DNA of 64,000 nucleotides from Kappaphycus alvarezii (GCA_002205965.3 NADL03000128.1:166833-230832), one strand, 5' to 3'. Positions 1 through 9,300 are shown, numbered from the stretch's first letter. A program made the numbers and translations. The notes: generated by a model not told the origin, from the letters alone.

Positions 1-124
1 TTCAGCTACTGTGTAACACCACAAATAAACTCAGGCGCGTCCGCTGCAACATATCTTGCGCACAAGTAAATTGATTTCACGAGGCAGTGAACGTGCGAAA
101 GCTCTGAACGGCAACCTTGCACAG
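1..124. other. Unassigned flank
   Basis: No gene or repeat is recognisable here. It is the host sequence to the left of the first MITE copy. Confidence 0.4.
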
Positions 125-570
125 CTAGTGTCTATTGGACCGTTGTCCTCATATGAGGACAACTTTTAGCCCTTTTTTTCAATACAATTCTTTTTTACCT
201 CAGCGCATTTCTTGTCCCTTAGCATTAGTTCATGAGTGTAGATGGCCGATCAAAACAAACTTTTCAAGATTATTGGCCTCGGTTAAGGCTAGAGCAATTT
301 TCCCTCACCAGCTTCCGCTCTTCGCAAGAAGTTGTGAAAACGACTACGTTTTGGAAGGTAAATAGTTCGTATTGTCGTGGGGGGTTTCAGAAACGAGGGC
401 GCACGTACAGTAAAAATTATTGCATTGTAACTTAACATGAAAAAACTGTTTTCCAGTAAAAATTTCGGCCTTCCAAAACATTTACCTTTCCAAAATATAA
501 CAGAAACTGTCCTCATATGAGGACAAAGTGTGCCTCATATGAGGACAGAGCATGGTCGTATAGACACTAG
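125..570. mobile_element. 446-bp MITE, copy 1
   Basis: The segment begins CTAGTGTCTA and ends TAGACACTAG, so its termini are inverted repeats. Just inside each end lies the palindrome TCCTCATATGAGGA, twice near the right end (about 510-546) and once near the left (about 147-160). A second copy lies at 32598-33044 and aligns along its whole length with scattered substitutions. There is no coding capacity. The size, terminal inverted repeats and lack of genes fit a non-autonomous DNA transposon. The target duplication is either TA or the CTAG tetranucleotide; the ends alone do not decide. The short open frames inside are not conserved between copies. Confidence 0.8.
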
Positions 571-692
571 CAGGGACGTGAAGGAAAATGAAAAGCGAAG
601 AAAAGGGGTTAAAAATATTTTAAAAAATAATTTTTTTTGCTCGTAGGAAATGTCATCAACTGATTACATATGTCGATAGTATGTACTTGTCG

Positions 693-704
693 AATAGACA
701 CTAG
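693..704. repeat. Solitary MITE terminus
   Basis: The 12 bases AATAGACACTAG repeat the right terminus of the 446-bp MITE that ends 123 bp upstream. No matching left end is visible nearby. It may mark an abortive, excised or nested copy. Confidence 0.4.
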
Positions 705-714
705 CATCCCTCAA

Positions 715-940
715 GTGGTGCCGTCCAGCTTTCTTCATGCTGGACCATCCAGCATCTATCGAGCAGGGCCGTCCGACATCCGTCAATCTAATCCGTCCAG
801 TTTTCCCACAGCTGGGCCATCTAGCATTCGTAAAGCTGGGGCATCCAGCATCCGCCTAGCAGATCCGTCCAGCACCTGTCAAGATGGACCGTCCAGAATC
901 CATTAAGCTGGGCCGTCCAGCTCTCCTCAAGTCGTACCGC
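715..940 (+). repeat. 30-bp minisatellite, about 7-8 units
   Basis: Degenerate 30-bp units built around CCGTCCAGCATCCGTCAAGC recur in phase. The period is a multiple of three, and one frame stays open from about 670 to a TAA at 906, reading roughly GPSSIRKAG per unit. The array continues two units beyond the stop. It lies just upstream of the decayed coding segment at 964, so it may once have encoded a Ser/Pro-rich repeat in the same protein. No homologous family is recognised. Confidence 0.7.
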
Positions 941-963
941 CGAGCACCACGCCAGTTGAACCG

Positions 964-1219
964 ATGACTTCCTCGCTTTCCGATTTTGATGGCGAAGAAA
1001 ACTCAGAGTACAGTCGGAAAGAAGTGCAGGCAGGAAGGGAGCTCATCAAGAAGAGCATGGAGCACCTTAGTCAGAAGGAGTACGATGAGAGAGAGAAGTG
1101 GACAGCACTCGTGCTTGCTTTAACAAACCTCTTTGAAATGAGGTGATTTCACGAAGTGAGGCACCCGAATTTTTCGCATGAGCGTTCCGGTTGTGGTGGG
1201 TTACAGATGGGGTCCGCCA
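964..1219 (+). pseudogene. Decayed unknown gene, family A copy 1
   Basis: An ATG frame runs from 964 to a TGA at 1146 and encodes an acidic, charged peptide. The segment around ELIKKSMEHL, EYDEREKW and, past the stop, EVRHPNFSHE is shared with 12362-12555. Reading through the stop continues the similarity (frame HEVRHPNFSHERSGCGGLQM), so the TGA is a nonsense change in an older, longer frame. Similarity ends exactly where micro-element sequence begins at 1220. Function is unknown; a retroelement gag-like or host repeat-family protein are both possible. Confidence 0.5.
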
Positions 1220-1254
1220 GGTATTTTACTCTTGGAAGATATAGCCGATAGGGT
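1220..1254 (+). repeat. Micro-element copy a (truncated)
   Basis: It contains GTATTTTACTCTTGGAAG followed by ATATAGCCGATAGGG. This matches the right two-thirds of the micro-element consensus; the GGGGAACG end is missing. It sits at the point where the similarity between the two family A copies breaks off. Confidence 0.6.
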
Positions 1255-2085
1255 TAATGAAGTTAATATTCAGGAAATCAATCCTGCCATGGGATCCCAC
1301 TGCTTGAATGTCTGGGCGCTGACGATGTCCAGCTCATGGTCTGTTGTTTACCACAGGTTGGCGGACGGCTTTGGAAAAATCGGCCACCAATTATCGAACT
1401 TGAGCGTCATGACGAGCAATGCGACATCTGTCGTACTGACAGGTGGTCCCCATGAATATCAACATTGACAGGGCATGAGGGCCTGGGGCAAGGTGTGTCC
1501 GGTGCAAACAACGGGACACGTCTCTTGAATTGAGACCAACCAGAAAACTCCCTGGTAGGGATGTGTGTCCGCAGACCGAGTTTCGGCGTGCAGTAAATCC
1601 AGTCTTTTGCTCCTGGAGAGCAATCTGTGTTGGAAATAGTACATGACTGCCCCTGCGTGGATCAGCTCACCGCCATGCTTCGACTGCTCGAAGCAGTCCA
1701 GGTGAAAACGTTCGACATGTTTGGAGACAACAGCAAGAAATAGCTGACTATGTTTAGCAGGCATCGCCAGCGCAAAATATCGACAAGGCACAGTACCGGC
1801 TCAGGAGATTGCTGGACACATCAAGTAACGAAGCAGCGAAGAGTGGGCATTCAACGGAACTGGAACAATCAGATATACTCCTTCGACGCCCTGCATAAGC
1901 TGAAGAAATCACAACGCAATCCGTAGAAGCACAGAACGAGTCCGGCGCATCGCAGCTAGCTACATATAGGTCGGCGACTCCTCCCGTTCAACCCGGTACA
2001 CCACAAAGAAACGTCATTCTGGAAGATTCTGAGGACCAGACCCAGCAGCAGGCGCCGCAAGCGCCAGCTCGCCAACATTGAGTCA
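1255..2085 (+). pseudogene. Degenerate coding region of unknown origin
   Basis: No frame is intact. Two stretches look like former protein on the plus strand. Around 1291-1455 a frame contains HGIPLLECLGADDVQLMVCC and CDICRTDRW. Around 1911-2081 a frame without ATG reads through a Gln/Thr/Pro-rich tail ending APQAPARQH before a TGA. A 110-codon frame on the minus strand (1459-1791) is probably a shadow. Its position next to family A suggests one broken gene. No function can be assigned. Confidence 0.3.
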
Positions 2086-2189
2086 ATAAATTCATAACAT
2101 GCAGTTAAAATTGGCTACATTCAGTGAGCATCGGTACACAATGGCTAAGTAGAAGTCAAGAAACTCGCCTCCTAAGTGCACGTGTTGGG

Positions 2190-3080
2190 TGCATATGAGG
2201 TCTTGCTCCGAGTGGCAGATGGTACGACCAGCCAGGTATCACATACACTCAGCACATACACTTCGCCTCCATCCTGTCTATGTCTGCCGACGCTCGTCGG
2301 CTGTCGACGTCGCGCCCGCCTTGGATCCAAGCGGCCAGTACCTTTGACCCGCAAGCGCGAAGACGGCATGAATTGGCGGCATTAACTCCTTCGCAATGCT
2401 CTCGCTCGCTTCTGTACGGAAGTCGGCATCGCTGCACTCGTCGAACATACGTTCCGCATCCAGGGTCTAAAATCGTTTATTCATTAGGAGTCCCTTCCAT
2501 TACGAATGGAAATCTACATTCCGGGTGCGCATGGTCTCAGCCGCCCGATTGCCGTCAGTTTATAGCCTCGACGCCTTATCGCCCGCCTGCTAGCCAACCA
2601 ATTTTCGGCTGACCTATCATCCCAATATTTCACAACAAATTCAGAGTCCGAGTCAAGAAAGGCACAGATGCTGTCATTCGCGCGGTCCGACGCGTGATCC
2701 AGCACCCTGAATTTCGCAAGCACGTCTTAATGCAACCGAATGTTGACAACGCATTCAACAGTATTTTTCGTTCACACATTCTCGACGCTGGCATCCAGCA
2801 TGCCCCTGGTCTCGCCTCCTTGATTTATTTATGATACAGAATCGCGTCTTCCCCGTATTCGGCGATTTCACTATCCTCAGCGCAACTGGGACTCAACAGG
2901 GTGACCCCATTGGACCTCTAGTTTTCGCCATCGCCGTTCACCCGTTAGTCCTTTTCTTTTAGGAGCGATCCAGCCCTTCCTTGAACGCTTGGTATACAGA
3001 TGATGGGAATCTAATTGACTCTCGCCCTTCTGCTCTCGCTGCCCTCAGCAACGGGTTGGGCTTCAAGGTCAGAGATAAAT
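2190..3080 (+). pseudogene. RT/RLE LINE relic, rearranged
   Basis: Two pieces of the same LINE type as at 15.3-17.7 kb lie in the wrong order. At 2265-2560 a frame contains VCRRSSAVDVAPALDPSGQ, the Cys/His knuckle region, and then the start of the endonuclease. At 2640-3075 RT sequence follows, with KKGTDAVIRAVRRVIQHPEF, a GTQQGDP-like motif and a TDDGN-like catalytic site, interrupted by stops and frameshifts. Normal order is RT, then knuckle, then endonuclease, so these are two truncated copies side by side or one rearranged copy. Not functional. Confidence 0.65.
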
Positions 3081-3536
3081 TGAAAATAAGATGATCAAAA
3101 TCGTTTTTCCTTTGTGGGTTTGCTCGCTTGATAGCATGGTAACCAACTTTAACGGGTGGATTCAACGTCTTATATAGCTTCACTCCGCGTAAACCTGCCG
3201 AAACTGCGGAACACAAAGTCCCTAACCTTTTGGAGGGTCATTAACTATGTAGAAGAAATGAGATATACAATTACGGACGCAAATGCACGCATACATAAAA
3301 CCTAGCAAACGGATAAATAACTAGGCACCAAAAGAATCGCAGCGAGCTACTTCCCAAGGAGGAGACTATGCACTTGTCGCTTACCTAAAGGACCTTAAAT
3401 TCTCACATTAATAATGCCCTATCTGCACTCAGACGTGTATTCAACCTTGGTGTTAACCATAACACTAAAAAAATGGTAGTCATAACTCTTTACAAGCTCT
3501 ATAGTATGGCAAAGAAGCGTGCGGAGGATATTTAGA
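3081..3536. other. Unassigned stretch
   Basis: No gene is recognised here. The minus-strand 85-codon frame at 2959-3216 overlaps the RT relic and shows no family features. Confidence 0.3.
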
Positions 3537-3588
3537 AATTAGCTACGAATGCGGGTGGCGGGTGGAAATCTGTCGGGCCTGCATCACT

Positions 3589-3643
3589 GGGATAGATCGG
3601 ATATATCTTCCAAGAGTAAATCACCCAAACGTTTTCCCCTCCG
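3589..3643 (-). mobile_element. Micro-element copy b (55 bp)
   Basis: It begins GGGATAGATCGGATATATC and ends AAACGTTTTCCCCTCCG. The paralogous LINE at about 5920 (minus strand) reads GCATCACT joined directly to TGGAGAC. Here exactly this block lies between those two strings. No target-site duplication is visible at this copy, so it is either older or mutated at the edge. Confidence 0.85.
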
Positions 3644-4063
3644 TGGAGACTATACGCAGAACAAGTAACGAAGTCGCGAAGCTCCAGTTGAGGAGAGGAA
3701 CAGCGAATGGAAGCAGCGAAGGAAGCAAGGCGGCGGAAGAAACCCTGGCCGTCGTCGCCCAAGGCGCCATAGATATCAATCTCGACAGGGGAGATGCGCA
3801 TATCGTTTTGGGCGCAGTAAGTGCCGTCATGACGATGATTCTCGCGCTCTGCGAGAGTCGCGACAGTACCTGCGGTAACCGTACTTGGCGAGATGTGGCG
3901 GCGAGCGGAAGGGTGGGCACCAGTTACGCCGACGGCGATATCAGTACTATGAAGCCCATAAGCAGCGGGAATGTAAATGTCCATTCGTAACGCGGGAGCA
4001 TACCGCCCAAAGAGAAGATCCAGGTACTAGCGCAATGCCGAGACAGAGAGCCAGAGCGATATT

Positions 4064-4114
4064 GGGGAACGTTTGGGTGTTTTACTCTTGAAAGGTATAT
4101 CCGATCTATCCCAT
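4064..4114 (+). mobile_element. Micro-element copy c (51 bp), 8-bp TSD
   Basis: It starts GGGGAACGTTTGGGTG and ends CCGATCTATCCCAT. It is flanked by a perfect direct repeat GCGATATT at 4056-4063 and 4115-4122. The paralogous LINE (minus strand of 5593-5615) reads CCAGAGCGACTTTCCACGCA with one copy of the target. The insertion and its 8-bp target duplication are therefore directly demonstrated. This copy best defines the full-length element. Confidence 0.9.
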
Positions 4115-4135
4115 GCGATATTCCACGCAGAGCTA

Positions 4136-4317
4136 TTTAGATTTATGTATACAATTTGGCAATTTCGTTCTTTCGAATGGCCGAATTATGCCACAACCGA
4201 CCATATTTTTCGAATATTAGATCACCCCACATTTTCCCCCTTCTCCAGATAGCAGCCTCCAAAAGCATGGTGCTGTTATAAATTCTCCCGCAGATTTTTG
4301 CCGCCAATCCGGTACAG
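4136..4317. other. Spacer between LINE fragments
   Basis: AT-rich, non-coding sequence of about 180 bp between an inverted LINE fragment and the next LINE copy. No feature is recognised. Confidence 0.4.
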
Positions 4318-6034
4318 TATCCCCGCCACCCGCTCCTACCTTCTGCCCCATCAGGCCATGTTAGGCGTCAAGAACGGCACCGATGCAATAATTCATTCTG
4401 TTCGTCGTCTTTCCCAGAGATCCGAGTTCCCAGATCACGTCTTGGTCCAGATCAATGCTCGCAACGCTTTCAATTGCATCTCCCGCCAGCGCATTCTGGA
4501 AGCCGTACAGACACATGCCCCAGGCCTCGCACGGTGGGTACACTCTTGTTACGATGCTCCTACAGAGCTTGCTTTCGGACCCTACTATGTCCGTAGTTCA
4601 GAGGGCACTCAGCAAGGTGATCCCCTCGGTCCCTTGCTCTTTGCCCTAGCCCTCCATTCCCTCTTGCTATCGTTACAGGAGAAGTTCTCACCTACTCGGA
4701 ACGCTTGGTACGCATATGACGGTAACATTGTTCTTCCTCGGTCCCAAGCCACTGCTGCCATCCGTTTCATCCAGCTTGAAGGGGGTCCAATAGGGTTCCA
4801 GCTCAAACTTGCCAAGACCCAAGTTTGCGGCTTCTCCCCTTCCCACTCCCCTTTGGCACTTCCTTGCCCCTTTTCAACCCCCCCCTGGTTTTATCGTGCT
4901 GGGATCCCCGATTGGCTCGGACGCTTTTGTTTCCCAATTTTTCGCAGGCCGCCAAAACGCAGTTGACCGCATCTTCCCCATCCCTTCGAGACTTGGATGA
5001 TGCTCAATTGGCTTTCCACTTACACCGCTTCTGCGCGAACGCCTCCAAGGTCATGCACTTGCTGCGTACGCTTCCCTCCACTCAATCTGCGGTTCTCGCC
5101 GCTAGCTTCGATCAGAAGCAGAGGGAAGCGTTCCACCAATTGCAGCTGCCCTGTCCAGAGCTAGCCTGGCTCCAAGCCTCTCTCCCATTCTCCATGGGCG
5201 GTCTAGGTCTCCTGCAAACTTCAGATATTACCGAGACTGCATACGCAGTATCTGTAATTAATTCTTTTGGACATATCTCCGACCTGCTTACTCTATCCCA
5301 GGACGGCCACTTCGAAGAGATCCCTCGGTCTGCCATCTCACTCTTATCCTTCCGCCACCCGCAGCTGTCTTCGTCGCTTACAGTCTTCGTCGCTTACAGC
5401 GACGAAGACGGTCCCCGGCGAAAGGCTCCAGTCTGCGATCACAACTGAACTCATGCTATCGAAGTGCGATAGGTTGTTCTCGTCTGCGGCAGACCACGAC
5501 CGAGCAAGGCTCCTCTCCGTGCGCACATCATCCGAATCGTCTGTTTTCTCTTCGCTTCCTCGCCCCAACCGCGGTACGTACATGTCCTCTTCTGCGTGGA
5601 AAGTCGCTCTGGCTCTACGTCCTGGCATCGCGCTTCTCCCGGGATCTACTCGCTGTCCGGTCTGCTCCCGCCGCTCGGCCGACATCGCACCCGTCTTAGA
5701 TCCAAGTGGTCAACACGCGTTGACCTGCAAATAGGGGGAACGTTTGGGTGTTTTACTCTTGAAAGATATATCCGATCAAATACGAAGACGGAATGACTCG
5801 CCGTTATCACATCCTCCGCAACGTTCTTCCCCGCTTATGCAAGGAAGTTGGGATCGTCGCGGTTCCTCCCTTCAACAGGAGCTCCGCGACTTCGTTATCC
5901 GTTTTGCTTTTAGTCTCCAAGTGATGCAGGCGCGACAGGTTTCCACCCGCCGCCCGCCCCCGTAGTTAATTTATGAATACCCCCGCACGCCTCTGTGCGA
6001 CATTGTACAACCCATAAAGATCTATCACCACAGT
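4318..6034 (+). pseudogene. RT/RLE LINE copy 1, truncated and dead
   Basis: The frame opening at about 4298 aligns almost base for base with 15716-17740. RT blocks are visible: LLPHQAMLGVKNGTDAIIH, QINARNAFNCISRQRILEA and GTQQGDPLGPLLFALALH. The catalytic YADDG box reads YAYDG, so one aspartate is lost. The polypeptide continues through a thumb region with MGGLGLLQTSDITE and the knuckle CPVCSRRSADIAP with DPSGQHALTC. About 346 bp of endonuclease is deleted between two TCGTCGC repeats. A micro-element interrupts it at 5734. The 3' end is AATAAAGATCTA-like followed by CACCACAG, shared with the other copy. Several frameshifts are present. Confidence 0.9.
5734..5776 (+). mobile_element. Micro-element copy d (43 bp), 6-bp TSD
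   Basis: It starts GGGGGAACGTTTGGGTG and ends ATATATCCGAT. It is flanked by CAAATA at 5728-5733 and 5777-5782. The paralog at about 17124-17140 reads TGCAAATACGAAGACGG, with a single CAAATA. The insertion creates an in-frame TAG in the LINE frame. It is 8 bp shorter than copy c at the CCGATC end. Confidence 0.9.
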
Positions 6035-6166
6035 ATCTGCGGTGACACTTTTCACAACCGGGTGTGCAGTAACTTTCAAATTTGAGTGCGTACTTATACG
6101 ACAGCCGCGGAGATTACTACTGTAGCTCTACGGAATTTGACTGGATCCATCTAGGTAGTACTTTTG
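6035..6166. other. Junction between LINE and DIRS-like element
   Basis: About 130 bp of non-coding sequence. No target duplication is evident, as expected for tyrosine-recombinase elements. Confidence 0.4.
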
Positions 6167-6437
6167 GTGAAATGATTGGAAAATGATGGGTGAATATGAT
6201 AAAGGGGCTTCGACGTGGCTGTGATCCACAACTGGAAGCAAGTCACGCTGTCACGTCTGCATCTCGGTTGCATTTGCATCCGCTGGACTGTAAGCCACTC
6301 GAGATATGGCCACGTTGGCAGCTTACCGTTGCTCAAGGACTTGATGTGCGATCAGAACCCGTCGGACAGGTCTATATAACCGAAAACTTGGAAACCTTTG
6401 GCACAACTTCTGGTCCCTCAAGTCGTCGCTTGTTCTC
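6167..6437 (+). repeat. Left direct repeat of DIRS-like element
   Basis: It runs from about GGTGAAATGATTGG to CGTCGCTTGTTCTC and aligns with 10377-10648 with only a handful of differences. The short frames in it, on both strands, are duplicated by the repeat and need not be genes. It carries a TATA-like box near its 3' end. Confidence 0.85.
6371..6380 (+). promoter_or_regulatory. TATA-like box in left repeat
   Basis: TCTATATAAC lies about 125 bp upstream of the gag-like ATG at 6504 and is repeated in the right copy. Its place inside the terminal repeat is where an element promoter would be expected. Inferred from sequence only. Confidence 0.45.
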
Positions 6438-6503
6438 AACCTTCAAACCAGCTCCGGGCGAATCCTCGTCTAGGCCGACATTCACAAACACGTCAACAAC
6501 ACC

Positions 6504-7343
6504 ATGACTAATGACTCCTCCTCCTCCTCTGCACCATCCTCTCAGTCTCGCATCGTCACTCTCGAGAACAAGGTTGCCGGCATTGAAGGCCAGCTCTCCA
6601 AAATCGTCAACCTTCGTCGCTCGAACTCAGGGAACGCAGCCGCCCCTACACCAGCTGCGACTGCACGTGCCGCCGCGGACCCGTCGGACCCGCCTGCCGA
6701 CAAATCTCCATCTGCTGCGGAAGCCTTTCAGTTGGGAAGTCTACAGTTTTCATTACCAACCCCTTCCGCCGAACACGTCGCTGACACATTTGCAGCGCGA
6801 AGAGCTTACGCAGCTACGGGGAAATTCAACAAGTTTGGGAAACCGGCAACTACCGCGCCATTCCCAGCCAAGAGGTTCATTCCGGAACCAGAAGGGCTAT
6901 TCGGAAGGATCAAGTCCGCAGATCTCCGGGACGGTTGGGAAGCAGAAGTCTTGTGGAACATCGTTGACACCTGTGAAAACGCCCTCACCACCGCGCACAA
7001 GGTCACAGAAGCTCTCGCCGCCAAAGACTTTGACGCCGCCACCGAGGCCTTCGCAGTGCTCAACCACTTACTTCAAGCATCCTACGACCGGGTACTGGAA
7101 CGTGTGGACTTCTTCGCCGACGCTCTCGAATCAGACAGAACGGAGGCTATTCTCCTACGGAAATATCTCCGTGAAGACGACTACCCCTACTCCTCGGAAC
7201 TGTATCATTCAACCAAACAGAAGTTCGCTGAGCTCCGCTCTCAAGCATACGCCAAGGAGTTCAATAAGCAGCAAGCTGCTTCGGGAGGACGCAGACAGGG
7301 CCGCGGACAACGAAGTTCTGAGCATAAGCCCACTCGCAAGTAA
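6504..7343 (+). CDS. gag-like ORF1 of DIRS-like element
   Basis: 279 codons from ATG to TAA. The N terminus is Ser-rich with a short heptad-like stretch (ENKVAGIEGQLSKIV), then an Ala/Pro-rich linker. A folded-looking alpha-rich core follows (about residues 95-255), and the tail is basic (GGRRQGRGQRSSEHKPTRK). This is the usual profile and position of ORF1 in DIRS elements, which is thought to package element RNA. No zinc knuckle is present. RT starts just after it in another frame. Confidence 0.7.
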   Translation: MTNDSSSSSAPSSQSRIVTLENKVAGIEGQLSKIVNLRRSNSGNAAAPTPAATARAAADPSDPPADKSPSAAEAFQLGSLQFSLPTPSAEHVADTFAARRAYAATGKFNKFGKPATTAPFPAKRFIPEPEGLFGRIKSADLRDGWEAEVLWNIVDTCENALTTAHKVTEALAAKDFDAATEAFAVLNHLLQASYDRVLERVDFFADALESDRTEAILLRKYLREDDYPYSSELYHSTKQKFAELRSQAYAKEFNKQQAASGGRRQGRGQRSSEHKPTRK

Positions 7344-7375
7344 AACGGTTGCTGTCGCGACCTTTTTCTTTTGGT

Positions 7376-8740
7376 ATGTCGCACGTCCTCTGGCACAATA
7401 CCAAATGTGCTGCTCCCTTTTGGTCCAATACCCTCCATGCCTCCGAATTCCTACTCCGAGCCCTCCGCTACGGGGTCTACGAGGCTCCCATCAAAACATC
7501 TCTTCACCATACTCAATTCTCTCTCCCTCAAATCATTATTGCCCCAGAAGGCAGGGACTTATTCGACTCAGCCATCGCCGACGCTCTACATCGGAGAACT
7601 TACGAAGAAATTTCACCAGACACTGCACGAAGGCTACACCGCGAGGGTTGCCCAATATCCAACGCGTTTGTAGCCGTGTCAGGAGACAAGCAGCGGCTGG
7701 TTATCAACCTATCTCGACAATCAACGCTGTTCCGCGACATGCCTGTGAAGATGGAAACTCTCGAAGGGTTCGCTCTGGAACTCAAACAAGCGGACCTCAT
7801 GTTCTCTTTCGACATCGCCAAAGGATATCATCATTTCCGCCTCCACCCAAAGATACGGAATTGGTTTCTATTCAAGGTCGACAATCGATACTTCCGATGT
7901 ATTGCCCTCCCTTTCGGCTGGAAGCTCTCAACCGCCTACCTCGTCAAGTTCATGCGCCCTATGGTTCGTTACATACGCCTCCACCTCCGACTACGCATCT
8001 ACCCTTACATGGACGACTTTCTCATCGCTGTAAGGAGTCGTACCCGACTACGAAAGGCCAAGCAACAAATCGACCAGTTGCTACAGGCCTGTGGGCTGTT
8101 GCGGAAAGAAGACAAGGGAAATTGGACGGGAACTCGCGGTATCGAGCACCTAAGGTTCGTTATCGATACCTCTCGAATGGTTTTTGGAATTACGGCTCGA
8201 CGGATGGACAAACTGCGCGGTATTGCACAGCAACTGTTGCGCCAAGGCCGCCGAAACAAACGTCTCGTCAACGTCCAGCTACTACGCCATTTCACAGGGG
8301 TAGCGATTTCATGCTCGCTCGCTATGCCGCTCGCCCGGTTCTACACCCGGTCACTGTACGACTCCATGCAGAACCGACCAACGAAGTCAGGAAAACGGGT
8401 TCGACTGCTCCACGCTGGAATGAGGGACCTCAGGTTTTGGCGGGATCTCGCCAAGCACCCACCCGAACGGCTAATGTCAACTCCATCCCCTACCATGGCT
8501 CTCTACTCCGACGCGTCCACATCGATCGGTCAGAGGGGTACTGTAGGGTCGGATCTTCGACCAGGGGCCCAAGGGACTTGGGAAGCACGGGGACTATGGG
8601 ACCCGGCACTTCGCGTGAAACCAATCACGTTCCTGGAATTACGCGCGGTTACGGACAACATTCGGTCCTTCGCAACAATGCTACGCTCAGGACACATCTC
8701 AAAATCTGGGAGGACAACCAAGCGGTCGTGGCAATCTTGA
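7376..8740 (+). CDS. Reverse transcriptase and RNase H (DIRS type)
   Basis: The open frame runs upstream to about 7349; the first ATG is at 7376. RT motifs are clear: QRLVINLSRQS, MFSFDIAKGYHHFRLHP (motif A), LPFGWKLSTAYLVK and YPYMDDFLIAV (catalytic box). RNase H begins with MALYSDASTSIG and continues through TFLELRAVTDNIRSF. The frame then breaks. The third RNase H acidic motif (IWEDNQAVVAIL) lies in another frame at about 8704-8740. The product would copy element RNA into DNA. The order RT then RNase H then recombinase, and the HLHP context, place it in DIRS rather than gypsy. Confidence 0.85.
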   Translation: MSHVLWHNTKCAAPFWSNTLHASEFLLRALRYGVYEAPIKTSLHHTQFSLPQIIIAPEGRDLFDSAIADALHRRTYEEISPDTARRLHREGCPISNAFVAVSGDKQRLVINLSRQSTLFRDMPVKMETLEGFALELKQADLMFSFDIAKGYHHFRLHPKIRNWFLFKVDNRYFRCIALPFGWKLSTAYLVKFMRPMVRYIRLHLRLRIYPYMDDFLIAVRSRTRLRKAKQQIDQLLQACGLLRKEDKGNWTGTRGIEHLRFVIDTSRMVFGITARRMDKLRGIAQQLLRQGRRNKRLVNVQLLRHFTGVAISCSLAMPLARFYTRSLYDSMQNRPTKSGKRVRLLHAGMRDLRFWRDLAKHPPERLMSTPSPTMALYSDASTSIGQRGTVGSDLRPGAQGTWEARGLWDPALRVKPITFLELRAVTDNIRSFATMLRSGHISKSGRTTKRSWQS

Positions 8741-9300
8741 ATGCCATGACCACCAAATCCAGACCTCTCATGCAAGAGCTCCGAGTGCTACACCGCTTGC
8801 TGGACCGACTTGGAATCTCAATCGAGTCTCATTATCTCCCTCCGCCGTGAATCAATTTGCAGACCGGTTGTCCAGGCTCCACACGCTCGACGATTGGAGA
8901 ATCAACACGAAGGCAATCCAACCCCTTCTCGAATCGTTTCCACAACCATCGACCGTTTCGCCGACAGCACCAACAAGGTATGCAGCCGATTCAACAGCGA
9001 ATTCGCATCTCCTGGCTCCCTCGGGATCAACGCACTCAGTCAGGATTGGAGTACGGACATAAACTTCTGGAATCCGCCGCTCAAGCTACTGCCACTCGTA
9101 GTCAAGAAAATCTGTCACGAACAGGCCAAGGGAATTCTCGTCACACCGTACTGGCCCGCGCACCAATGGTTTACTCGCTTGCTCCACATGGCACAACCGC
9201 GGGTTTTACGCAGAAGACCTTTACCTACCCCCTGTTTGGGCCGCCGCAAATGCCGTCGCCACCGTGGAAACTCGCCGTTGGAAAATCTAACTGACGACGC
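8700..9300 (+). pseudogene. RNase H end and linker domain, frameshifted
   Basis: Three frames carry consecutive parts. WEDNQAVVAILNAMTT with IESHYLP ends at 8850. VNQFADRLSRLHTLDDWRIN reads from 8845. Then TIDRFADSTNKVCSRFNS, SLGINALSQDW, NFWNPPLKLLPLV and VTPYWPAHQWFTRLLHMA read to about 9190. These are the conserved blocks of the domain that follows RNase H in DIRS elements. At least three frame changes are needed, so this copy cannot make a full Pol protein without correction or shifting. Confidence 0.75.

Larger units (their letters stand above)
3537..4135 (-). pseudogene. RLE LINE 3' fragment, inverted
   Basis: Read on the minus strand this is the 3' part of the LINE seen at 16.98-17.67 kb. 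It includes the endonuclease region with MDIYIPAAYGLHSTD, YDV/AVGV, HPSA and the later DIYGALGDDG block. An internal deletion joins the sequence before the zinc knuckle (TGCTCCCGC) directly to the start of the endonuclease (ACGAATGGACAT). Two micro-elements, in opposite orientations, interrupt the fragment at 3589-3643 and 4064-4114. Removing them restores continuous LINE sequence, which defines both insertions to the base. Confidence 0.8.

Noticed and set aside
670-906. Genuine 78-residue repeat protein
   Set aside because: The frame follows a 30-bp tandem repeat, has no supported start and ends inside the array. Listed as a minisatellite instead.
1459-1791. Minus-strand 110-codon gene
   Set aside because: No domain, and the plus strand has more gene-like blocks. 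Probably a shadow.
5344-5685. Minus-strand frames over LINE copies (also 16413-16925, 17274-17660, 3562-3990)
   Set aside because: Antisense shadows of the LINE polyprotein, repeated only because the LINE is repeated.
6511-8850. A 779-codon protein
   Set aside because: It is a shadow frame across gag and RT of the DIRS-like element; conserved RT motifs are in other frames. Only its last part carries a real RNase H motif.
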